A stretch of 64,000 nt of DNA from NCBI RefSeq assembly GCF_000372865.1, contig NZ_KB889965.1, forward strand, positions 2,835,450-2,899,449. The letters run 5' to 3'. Of this stretch, positions 52,277-59,658 are shown one piece after another. Under the pieces are notes generated by a model, which saw only the letters and a program-made list of their open reading frames with translations, was not told the origin of the DNA and ran no database searches. The translations under genes were made by a program, and so were the position numbers. This DNA comes from Methylosarcina fibrata AML-C10 (lineage in GTDB: Bacteria > Pseudomonadota > Gammaproteobacteria > Methylococcales > Methylomonadaceae). Numbering within the stretch: the stretch's first letter is position 1; every line of letters starts with the position of its first letter.

Positions 52277-53479
52277 CTACGTTTGTTTTCTTGCAATCGC
52301 TGCACGCCTTTTTTGCAGCCAGCGGACGACGCCGGTAACAAATAACAAAACACAAGCCAAGCCGGACAGAAGTACCAGAATCCGCCCCGGCATGCCGAAA
52401 AAATAGCCGGAATGCAAAGGCCACATCCATTGCATGAACACGCTTCCGCCCGACCCTTGCAGCGAATCGAAAACGTGCAGCAATTCTCCGTAGCGGTCCA
52501 CGATCACTTTGCGGCGGCCGTAAAATCCGGCACCCAACGGCCCGTGCACGGTAAAGACGTAAACGCCGGTTTCGTTTTTGGGAACGGAAAACCAGTAAAG
52601 ACGGCCATCCGGGTAAAGGGAGGCCGCTTTTTTCCAGGCCTGATCCACCGTCACGGCAACGCTGTCGGTGCTCGGCTCGGTGCGATAATCGCCGACGGCG
52701 GCAACGGGTGAGAAACGCTCGACCAACCATTTGAACGGGCCCGGCAAATTCATCGACACGCCCGAGATAAACACGGCCGACAACAACACAGTCGAGTAAA
52801 AGCCGAAGGTTTTGTGGAGATCGTAGTTGAGACGTTCGCTGCCGGCATGGCGTTTGACGGTCAACGCTTGCCGCCATTTTCCGGTCAACGGCCACCAAAC
52901 GATCAAGCCGGTCAGCAGGGAAATGAAAGCCAGCACTCCCAATATTCCGACCAATACTGCGCCGTCATTACCCGCCAACAGCGTGTAGTGGAGTTTGAAG
53001 ACGAAACCCATGAAGCAATAGGCGGTCAGATCCGTGGCATGATAATACACACGGGTGCCGACGATTTGCGCCGTGTATGGGTTGACGAAGGCATTGACGC
53101 TGTGTGTGGCACCATTGCCGGCCGGCACGTCGAAAAAAACGACGTACGCCTGCTCCGGGCTCGACGGCGGATAGGCGTAGGTGAATACGGCGCCGGTCGG
53201 CATGGCCGCCTGGGCGGCGGCCACGATGTCGGCCAGCGGCCGAATATTTGCCGCTTCGGATACGGCAACCGTCGTCAACTCGGGATTCAGCCAGCGATCG
53301 ATTTCCATCCAGAACGTCAAAATGCTGCCGGTCAGGCCGATCACCACGAGCACGGCGCCCGCAAACAAGCCCAGATACAGATGAACTTTGAGCCAGAGCC
53401 TGCGCCGTTTTTTAAGCCGAGTGAGCCGTTGGTTGCGCCAGGTCGGTTTAACCGTTAAGAGATTTTCAGGTTGTTCCAT
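52277..53479 (-). CDS. PepSY-associated membrane protein (PiuB/iron uptake type)
   Basis: 400 residues with four main helices: LWLKVHLYLGLFAGAVLVVIGL with a His probably in contact with heme, a second pair around LVGILGVLAFISLLTGLIVWWP and TFGFYSTVLLSAVFISGVSM, and a last helix VLLSGLACVLLFVTGVVRWL, with periplasmic PepSY-type domains between (LYWFSVPKNETGVYVFTVHG). Proteins of this type often sit beside siderophore receptors and are thought to be ferric reductases. Here it follows receptor 3 on the same strand by 98 bases, with one REP palindrome between. Confidence 0.88.
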   Translation of the reverse strand: MEQPENLLTVKPTWRNQRLTRLKKRRRLWLKVHLYLGLFAGAVLVVIGLTGSILTFWMEIDRWLNPELTTVAVSEAANIRPLADIVAAAQAAMPTGAVFTYAYPPSSPEQAYVVFFDVPAGNGATHSVNAFVNPYTAQIVGTRVYYHATDLTAYCFMGFVFKLHYTLLAGNDGAVLVGILGVLAFISLLTGLIVWWPLTGKWRQALTVKRHAGSERLNYDLHKTFGFYSTVLLSAVFISGVSMNLPGPFKWLVERFSPVAAVGDYRTEPSTDSVAVTVDQAWKKAASLYPDGRLYWFSVPKNETGVYVFTVHGPLGAGFYGRRKVIVDRYGELLHVFDSLQGSGGSVFMQWMWPLHSGYFFGMPGRILVLLSGLACVLLFVTGVVRWLQKRRAAIARKQT

Positions 53480-53520
53480 AAGCTTATTACTCCATCATGG
53501 CGGCGTTGTAGAAGCGCAGT

Positions 53521-53549
53521 AGGTCGGGTTGGCGAAGACAACCCGACCT
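53521..53549. repeat. REP-type palindrome
   Basis: AGGTCGGGTT and AACCCGACCT, perfect 10-bp arms with a 9-base loop, between receptor 3 and the PepSY gene. Same family as around the RAYT gene. Confidence 0.85.
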
Positions 53550-53577
53550 GTCGGAAGAAGGATATGTTGGGCTGCCG

Positions 53578-56001
53578 TCAAAAATCCAGTTTGACCGATC
53601 CGAGAAAAGTAATCGGCTCTCCCGGCGTAACACCGACCCGATTGGGTCTGGAAGACGCATAGTACTGCTTGTCCAACAAATTCTGGATATTGAACTGCAC
53701 GGTCAGGTTCGAGAAACCAAGGTGTTTGACGTATTTCAATGCCGCATCGACTCGCGCATAGCCGGGAAGCTGGTAGCTGTTGGCCAGATCGCCTTCGCGC
53801 TGGCCGACCATGAACACGCCCAATCCGGCGCTAAGTTCCGGGAAATTAAACTCGCCGAATTTATGATAAGTCCACAGGCTGCCCGAATGCGTCGGTACGC
53901 CGTACAGACGATGCCCCTGATTGCCGTTGCCGCCCGAACGGTCCTTATCCTTGGTGATTTCGGTGTCGGTCAACGCATAACTGCCGATCACGTCCCAATT
54001 CTCCGCGACTTGGCCCTGAATGTCGAACTCGATGCCGCGGCTTTCCGCGGCGCCGGTCTGTTCGACGAAGCCCTGTGCGGCCAATGCCGGATTGGAATGA
54101 GCCGTGCGGAGATTTTCTTTGGTCAAATGGTAAAAGACCAGGCTGGAAGTCAGTTTTCCGTCGAGCCAGTCGGTCTTGAAACCGGCTTCGCACTGGCGCG
54201 AACGATTGGGCTGCAACGATGCGTTATTGACCGTACGCCCGGTCACCGAGCCGTTGAAGCCCTGCATGTAACTGGCATAGACGCTCAACCAGGACCAAGG
54301 TTGATAGAGCAAGCCAACGCGGGGACTGAATTCGCTGTCGCTGGCCGTCGCTGGATCGGAGCGGTCGGCATTGAACGAACTGGCGGATTTGGCATTGTCG
54401 TAGCGAAACCCCGCCAATAAATGCCAATTCTTGGCAATGGTAGCCTGATCCTGCAGATAAAAGCCGAACCATTTGTCGTCGACTTTTGCAAACGAGTTGT
54501 AAGGCATGACGGTGGTGTCGACGATGCCGTTGCCGTAAACGGGATGGTAAATATTGATCGGATCCGGACCGTCTGCGCCGGAAAGAGAAACGCCGTCTTC
54601 GGTAAAACTGGAATCGAACCAGTCGCCGCCCACCAACAAGGTATGATCGACGCCCCAAGTCGAAAATTTACCGGTCAAATTGAGCGTGACGAAGTCCGAA
54701 TTGAAGTCGTGCGGAGCGGCATACCAATTTCGGCTCAAATCGCCCGTCGTTTCGTTCAACGTGCCGGGACTGTTTTCTCCGCTTCTCATCGCGTATTGAT
54801 CGTTGAATTTGAAATACTTGGCCTGTATTTTCCAGTCGTCGGTGAAATAATGCGTCAACGTGATGCCCCCGCCTTGAGCCTGATGCGGGAAACGGTCGGT
54901 CGGTTCACCTAAATAACGGCTGATCGGGATGTTTGCCGGCCGATTGCCGATGACGGGAATTCCCCAGTCGATGATGGTTTCCTGGTCGAAATATTGATAC
55001 TCCAGGTCAATTTGGGTCCGGTCGGTGATTTTCCAGGTCAATTTGGGCGAAACGAAGGCTTGTTCGTTGAAAGTAAAATCGCGAAACGTGTTTTTATCGA
55101 GATATTCGAAATCGAGACGGTAGGACAGCGAGCCGTCTTCGGTCAACGCACCGGTGGCGCCGAGCGTGGTGCGGTAGGTATCGTAGGAGCCGAACTGCTG
55201 CTGAATGGAATAGCCGGCTTCCGGCCGAGGACGCTTGGTCGTGACGTTGATCAAACCGCCGGGCTCCAGGCGCCCGTACAGCATCGCCGCCGGTCCTTTC
55301 AGCACTTCGATGCGCTGCACGTCGGCGGTCGAGAACAACGCGCCGACCGACAGCGAACCGTCCCGGTAAACTTGCGTCAAGCCCCAATTGTTGGTGGAGT
55401 TTTCGAAGCCGCGGATGATGAACGTGTCTTCCAGCGTGCCGAATCCGAAGCCCTTGACTACGCCGCTGACGTTTTTCAACGCGTCTTCCAGACGAATCGC
55501 CTGCTGATCGTCGAGCACCGCTTTCGGAACGACTTGTACCGACATCGGCGTTTCGATCAAGGGCGTGTCGGTTTTGGTACCGGTGCTGGCATTCGGAACG
55601 GAATAGTCCCGGCTGTTCGGATCGTTCGGATCGTACTCGGCATTCCCCACGACGCGCATCACCGGAAGAGTCGCCGTTTCGGCGCTTGCCGTGCCGCGGC
55701 CGGCCGGCGTGATCGTCACGGTACCGTTGCCGTCCAGACGATAGTTCAGCCCGCTGGCGGCCAGCAGCCGTCCGAGCGCCTCGCGCAGCGTATAATCGCC
55801 GGCCAACGCACGGCTCTGGCGGCCGGCCGCAGTTTGTTCGGCATACAGCATCTGCGCGCCGGACTGGGCCGCGAAAGCCTGTAACGCCGACGTCAAGGGC
55901 TGTGCAGGGATCGAAAAATGCAGCTTTTGCTCATCCGCATCGGCGGACTGGGTGAAGGCGGCGATAAGGGCCAAACTCAAGCGTTTGCCGGTCTGTGTCA
56001 T
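53578..56001 (-). CDS. TonB-dependent siderophore receptor with STN domain (module 3)
   Basis: 807 residues: signal (LSLALIAAFTQSADA), STN (LHFSIPAQPLTSALQAFAAQ), plug (DTPLIETPMSVQVVPKAVLDD, IEVLKGPAAMLYGRLEPGGLIN) and barrel ending SVKLDF. Similar to FhuE/FpvA-type ferri-siderophore receptors. FecR lies 221 bases upstream; a CGTCT at 56036-56040 on the minus strand is a candidate ECF -10 only 35 bases from the start. The PepSY protein is encoded downstream. Confidence 0.95.
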   Translation of the reverse strand: MTQTGKRLSLALIAAFTQSADADEQKLHFSIPAQPLTSALQAFAAQSGAQMLYAEQTAAGRQSRALAGDYTLREALGRLLAASGLNYRLDGNGTVTITPAGRGTASAETATLPVMRVVGNAEYDPNDPNSRDYSVPNASTGTKTDTPLIETPMSVQVVPKAVLDDQQAIRLEDALKNVSGVVKGFGFGTLEDTFIIRGFENSTNNWGLTQVYRDGSLSVGALFSTADVQRIEVLKGPAAMLYGRLEPGGLINVTTKRPRPEAGYSIQQQFGSYDTYRTTLGATGALTEDGSLSYRLDFEYLDKNTFRDFTFNEQAFVSPKLTWKITDRTQIDLEYQYFDQETIIDWGIPVIGNRPANIPISRYLGEPTDRFPHQAQGGGITLTHYFTDDWKIQAKYFKFNDQYAMRSGENSPGTLNETTGDLSRNWYAAPHDFNSDFVTLNLTGKFSTWGVDHTLLVGGDWFDSSFTEDGVSLSGADGPDPINIYHPVYGNGIVDTTVMPYNSFAKVDDKWFGFYLQDQATIAKNWHLLAGFRYDNAKSASSFNADRSDPATASDSEFSPRVGLLYQPWSWLSVYASYMQGFNGSVTGRTVNNASLQPNRSRQCEAGFKTDWLDGKLTSSLVFYHLTKENLRTAHSNPALAAQGFVEQTGAAESRGIEFDIQGQVAENWDVIGSYALTDTEITKDKDRSGGNGNQGHRLYGVPTHSGSLWTYHKFGEFNFPELSAGLGVFMVGQREGDLANSYQLPGYARVDAALKYVKHLGFSNLTVQFNIQNLLDKQYYASSRPNRVGVTPGEPITFLGSVKLDF

Positions 56002-56222
56002 GGTGCGTATCTCCTGGTTTAGGGTTTACAGGGATAGACGCACCGGCTTTGAAAAGCCGCCAGCTTTTTGCAGAAATTTTCAAAAGACGGAAAGGACCGT
56101 AAAGCGTTTTTGCGACATCAAAACGCCATGAGCCACCATCGTCGTGGTTGTATTGCCTAGAGCCGAAACGCCTTACGCGGGGCGCAGGAAATCGCCTTAA
56201 ACAACATCAGCAGAACGCCCGA

Positions 56223-57182
56223 TCAGCGGCGGGCTTCCAGAACGATTTCCCGCTCGCCGATCCATTTGGCTGTAACCGGCAACAAGGCACCGACCGCATC
56301 GAGCATCGCATTCAGTTCGCCGGTGCGGAACGTGCCGTTGACGCGCAGCTTGGCCAGTTCGGGATCCGGCACGCGAATCGCGACATCGTGATAACGGCCG
56401 ATTTCCGCGAGCGCTTCATCCAGCCGCAACCCTTGAAACGACAACAAACCTTGCCGCCAGGCCGTTGCCGAAGCAATGCTCCGGCCATCGGCCGCAATAA
56501 AGGCGCCGTCCCGGTAAGCGGTCTGCTGCCCGGCCGTCAAATCGCGCCGGTCTTCACGTGTTTCCACCGAAACGCGGCCTTCCTCGACCGTCACGTCGAC
56601 GCGCTCCGGTTTTACATACACGTTGAAAGCAGTACCGAGGTCGCGAATGACTCCGTTGCCGGCGGCCACTTCGAACGGGCGATCCCCATCGTGCCGCACG
56701 GTGAAAAACGCTTCGCCGTGCAGCAGGTCGACCTGGCGCCGGCTGCGGTTGAAACGGACGCGCACTTCGGTGCCGGTATTCAGCTCGATGCGGGAGCCGT
56801 CCGCCAGCGTGACCGTCTGCCGTTCGCCGGTTGCGGTTCTATAGGTGTGGGTCAGGCCCAGCCCGCCGTCGGCGGAAAAAGTGCCGTAAATCACGCCGAT
56901 CACGACCATCGCCGCTGCCGCGTAAGACCACAAAGGCCTCGCGGCGGGCCGCTTGCGGTAATGCAAGGCCGCTTCGCGCGCCGGGAAAGGAGCCGTTTTA
57001 AACCGATCCAGCCATTGCCAGTGCTCGGTAACGTTGAGATACGCCCGCGCGTGCAGAGGATTTTCCTCCAGCCAGGCATCGAGGTCCGCACGGTCTTTTG
57101 CGGTAAAAGCGTCGGAGCGGCTGCGCAGTAGCCAATCAACGGCCTGTTCGCGCACTCGTTCCGGAATGAAGGATGTTTTCAT
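56223..57182 (-). CDS. FecR-type transmembrane sigma regulator (module 3)
   Basis: 319 residues: DUF4880 domain (AVDWLLRSRSDAF, LDAWLEENPLHARAYLNVTEHW), one helix (LWSYAAAAMVVIGVIYGTF), FecR domain (YRTATGERQTVTLADGSRIELNTGTE, LLHGEAFFTVRHDGDRPFEV) and STN-like C-terminus. It lies between sigma and receptor genes in the standard order. Confidence 0.93.
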   Translation of the reverse strand: MKTSFIPERVREQAVDWLLRSRSDAFTAKDRADLDAWLEENPLHARAYLNVTEHWQWLDRFKTAPFPAREAALHYRKRPAARPLWSYAAAAMVVIGVIYGTFSADGGLGLTHTYRTATGERQTVTLADGSRIELNTGTEVRVRFNRSRRQVDLLHGEAFFTVRHDGDRPFEVAAGNGVIRDLGTAFNVYVKPERVDVTVEEGRVSVETREDRRDLTAGQQTAYRDGAFIAADGRSIASATAWRQGLLSFQGLRLDEALAEIGRYHDVAIRVPDPELAKLRVNGTFRTGELNAMLDAVGALLPVTAKWIGEREIVLEARR

Positions 57183-57272
57183 ACGGGTATCGATAAGACC
57201 TCAACCGAAAGATTCGACATTTTATCGGATTATCTTTATAGACGCCTGCGGCATTGAAATCCGCCATGACTT

Positions 57273-57788
57273 TTACGGCGACAGGGCATCCATGCGCTTG
57301 CTGATATGTTGCATGGCAAGACGCACGTAACGCTCGGAACAACGTACCGAAACGCCCAGACGGACGGCGATTTCGGCATGGGAAGAGCCTTCCAGGCGGA
57401 ATAGAATGAACGCATGACGCTGCAATTCAGGCAATTCATCCAGCCATCGGCTCAGATGATCGAGCGCTTCCCGGGCTTCCCAGTAGTGATGAGGGGATAG
57501 CCTGGAATCCGCAACGGTTTCCGCTTCGGCTTCGTGATCACCGCATTGTTCGCGGATTTTCGCACGGCGATGTCGGTCGACGGCCAGATTGGCGGCCGTC
57601 TGAAACAGAAAGGCGCGCGGGTTGCGTATCGCTTCCGGCTCCGGGTATTGCGACAGGCGCAGAAACGATTCCTGGACGATGTCCGCGATGTCTTGTTCTT
57701 TCGGCCAGCGCCGCGACAGAAATGCGGTGACTTCGTGCGCGTAATTCAGAAAAACGTCATGCAAAAAAGGATGGACGGATTTGGGCAT
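57273..57788 (-). CDS. FecI-type ECF sigma factor (module 3)
   Basis: 171 residues from ATG 57788 (MPKSVHPFLHDVFLNYAHEV); the frame continues upstream to 57854 with no family resemblance. Region 2 (DIADIVQESFLRLSQYPEPE, RAFLFQTAANLAVDRHRR) and region 4 (LPELQRHAFILFRLEGSSHAEIAVRLGVSVRCSERYV) are clear. FecR follows 90 bases downstream. Confidence 0.9.
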   Translation of the reverse strand: MPKSVHPFLHDVFLNYAHEVTAFLSRRWPKEQDIADIVQESFLRLSQYPEPEAIRNPRAFLFQTAANLAVDRHRRAKIREQCGDHEAEAETVADSRLSPHHYWEAREALDHLSRWLDELPELQRHAFILFRLEGSSHAEIAVRLGVSVRCSERYVRLAMQHISKRMDALSP

Positions 57789-57860
57789 TGTGTCGGCAGC
57801 GGTTTGAAACGCAAGACATAAGGATTTCGTCAAAAACGACTTTCTGAAATCCAATCGCAG

Positions 57861-57913
57861 GTGGGAGCGGTTTTACGCGAGAGCGCCTCGATCGCGGCTA
57901 AAGCCGTTCCCAC
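57861..57913. repeat. Imperfect REP-type hairpin
   Basis: GTGGGAGCGG at 57861 pairs with CCGTTCCCAC at 57904-57913 with one mismatch, around a GC-rich core. It is a widespread repeat type, just upstream of sigma factor 3. Confidence 0.7.
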
Positions 57914-58079
57914 GCCGAATGGGCTTGAAATTCGTGGAAGTCATTTTGCGGAATCCCAAGCAACATCGATGCCAATGCGCTGAAATCGCCGATTCGAGTT
58001 CTAACGTGGCTCGTGCAAAGCATCCATGAACAAAACCAGGAAACTCAACCTCCCCGCCGCTAATAAGAAACCCAATTGG

Positions 58080-58118
58080 CTGTGTGATATGACATACGCG
58101 CTGCGCCATATCACACAG
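58080..58118. promoter_or_regulatory. Perfect 12-bp-arm palindrome (TGTSATATGSC core), second site
   Basis: Arms CTGTGTGATATG and CATATCACACAG with a 15-base loop. The core TGTGATATGGC-like sequence aligns with TGTCATATGCC of the palindrome at 48179. It lies between sigma factor 3 (about 290 bases upstream of its start) and the end of the second CSCC propeller gene. Confidence 0.55.
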
Positions 58119-58140
58119 TAAATCACGATGCCGCTTGAGC

Positions 58141-58260
58141 TTATTAACCCGGACCTTAAAATACCGTTCGCCCTGAGCCTGTCGAAGGACCTGCCTGATT
58201 GGGCTTCGACGGAGGCCCAGCCCGAACGGAACGCCGGGAATAAAAAGGCCGGGTTAATAA
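58141..58260. repeat. 120-bp repeat element with 12-bp inverted ends
   Basis: Perfect ends TTATTAACCCGG / CCGGGTTAATAA. Inside is a second inverted pair with CCTGAGCCTGTCGAAGGAC, a well-known dispersed type. The right end supplies the last codons and the stop of the CSCC propeller gene at 58254. Confidence 0.75.
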
Positions 58261-59468
58261 TCGAGCATGACGGCGGCAAGCCGTACCCTGTTCTTCGCCG
58301 GGTCGGTCCAGGCAACGAAAGCCTGTTGGCCTAAACGTACCATGCCGGGGTATTTGCTCGGCCATTTCGGAAAATCGCCCCGGTAAATGACGGTTTGCCG
58401 ACTGATGCCTCCTGCCTCAACCATTGCGATGCGCAGTTCGTCTTCCGGTCCCGCCCTGCCCCGCCAACTGACCAACGCCGCATCCTGGTTCAACAACGAT
58501 ACGTTGACGTAGCCGTTGGCGTTGTCGTCCACTTCGACCGGTTTCGCGAAACGCTTGCCGCCGTCCTTCGAAAACGCAACCCTGACGCGGCCTTTGCCGT
58601 CGGCGGCGGAAAACCATGCGGCCGCCGTAGCAGGTCCCGACACATCGACCGCCGGTCCGTTGCTCGGACAACCTTCGATATGCCAGCCTTCGCCCGGCAC
58701 CGACGCCGCCTGCGCCTTGCCGCCCGGCCGCCAGCGCACGGCGGCGGTATCGCGGATTTCGCCTTGCGCATGGTCGCGGTAGACCGTCAGCAAGTCTTCG
58801 CCCCGAGCCGCGGTATAAACCCGGCAGCAGGAGCACACGTCGCCGTCCAACGTCGTCTCTTTGCCGGCGCGTTGTTGATTCTTCGCGAGCACGGTCGCCA
58901 TCAGCCGGTAACGGTCCTTTTTCTTGTGGCCGTCGGCGTCGCGCATGTCGGTCCAGACCAACGCGATGCGTGCGTCCGGCAACGGCGTCAGCGACATTTG
59001 CGCATCGTAGATGCGCGCCTTTTTGGCATAAGGTTTGAATGCCGGGCTCCAGCTCAGGCCGCCGTCTTGCGACCGGGCCAGGTAAATGTCGGCGGCGTAT
59101 TGGCTTTTCCCGCCTTTGACGTAAGGCATCCAGGCAGCGGCCAGACTGCCGTCGTCGAGCCCGAACACGACCGGCGGATCGCCGAGTTTGCCGTCGACCC
59201 GGCTCACGGTGCGGACGGGCGACCAAGCCGGCCCTTCACGCACGGCGAAGCGGACCGTGCTGCTTGGCCCGTCGCTTTCGACCCAACTGAGAATCAGGCG
59301 ACCGTCGGCGGTTTGCGACAAATGGTGCTGCTTGCTGCCTTCGGCCGCCGGCACGTCGAGTTCCTGCACCGGAAACGCGGGTTGTCCACCGGCGGCCGCC
59401 GCCGAACTGCAAAACCCGATGAACAATACGGCCGGAAAAAATCTTGTCAATACTATAAAAACCGTCAT
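58254..59468 (-). CDS. Secreted sialidase-fold (Asp-box) propeller with CSCC motif, copy C
   Basis: 404 residues with a signal peptide (LTRFFPAVLFIGFCSSAAAA). It shares with the 48409 gene the opening KQHHLSQTADGRLILSWVES, the Asp box ARSQDGGLSW (131-140), DGDVCSCCRVY (Cys at 212, 214, 215), VYRDHAQGEIRD, WHIEGCPSNGP and AAWFSAADGKGRVRVAFS. The gene follows receptor 4 on the same strand by 190 bases, so it belongs to module 4; no thioredoxin gene is next to it. Its last codons come from a repeat element. Confidence 0.82.
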   Translation of the reverse strand: MTVFIVLTRFFPAVLFIGFCSSAAAAGGQPAFPVQELDVPAAEGSKQHHLSQTADGRLILSWVESDGPSSTVRFAVREGPAWSPVRTVSRVDGKLGDPPVVFGLDDGSLAAAWMPYVKGGKSQYAADIYLARSQDGGLSWSPAFKPYAKKARIYDAQMSLTPLPDARIALVWTDMRDADGHKKKDRYRLMATVLAKNQQRAGKETTLDGDVCSCCRVYTAARGEDLLTVYRDHAQGEIRDTAAVRWRPGGKAQAASVPGEGWHIEGCPSNGPAVDVSGPATAAAWFSAADGKGRVRVAFSKDGGKRFAKPVEVDDNANGYVNVSLLNQDAALVSWRGRAGPEDELRIAMVEAGGISRQTVIYRGDFPKWPSKYPGMVRLGQQAFVAWTDPAKNRVRLAAVMLDY

Positions 59469-59569
59469 TTCGTTTATTCTCCAAAAATCAAAACATCATG
59501 GTCTCGGCAAAGGCGTTGCTGCCAGGGGAAGATAACCCGGCTTCGATTGGCCGGCGGTAATCCTTGCGT

Positions 59570-59650
59570 AGGTTGGGTTAACAGCTTTATCGTTAACCCA
59601 ACCTATCCATACATCGAATGTTGGGTTGCAAAAAGTGCAACCCAACCTAC
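59570..59650. repeat. Two adjacent REP-type palindromes
   Basis: AGGTTGGGTTAAC / GTTAACCCAACCT (59570-59604, 13-bp arms) and GTTGGGTTGCA / TGCAACCCAAC (59620-59646, 11-bp arms). They sit between receptor 4 and the CSCC propeller and may separate the two on the transcript. Confidence 0.9.
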
Positions 59651-59658
59651 GCCTACTG

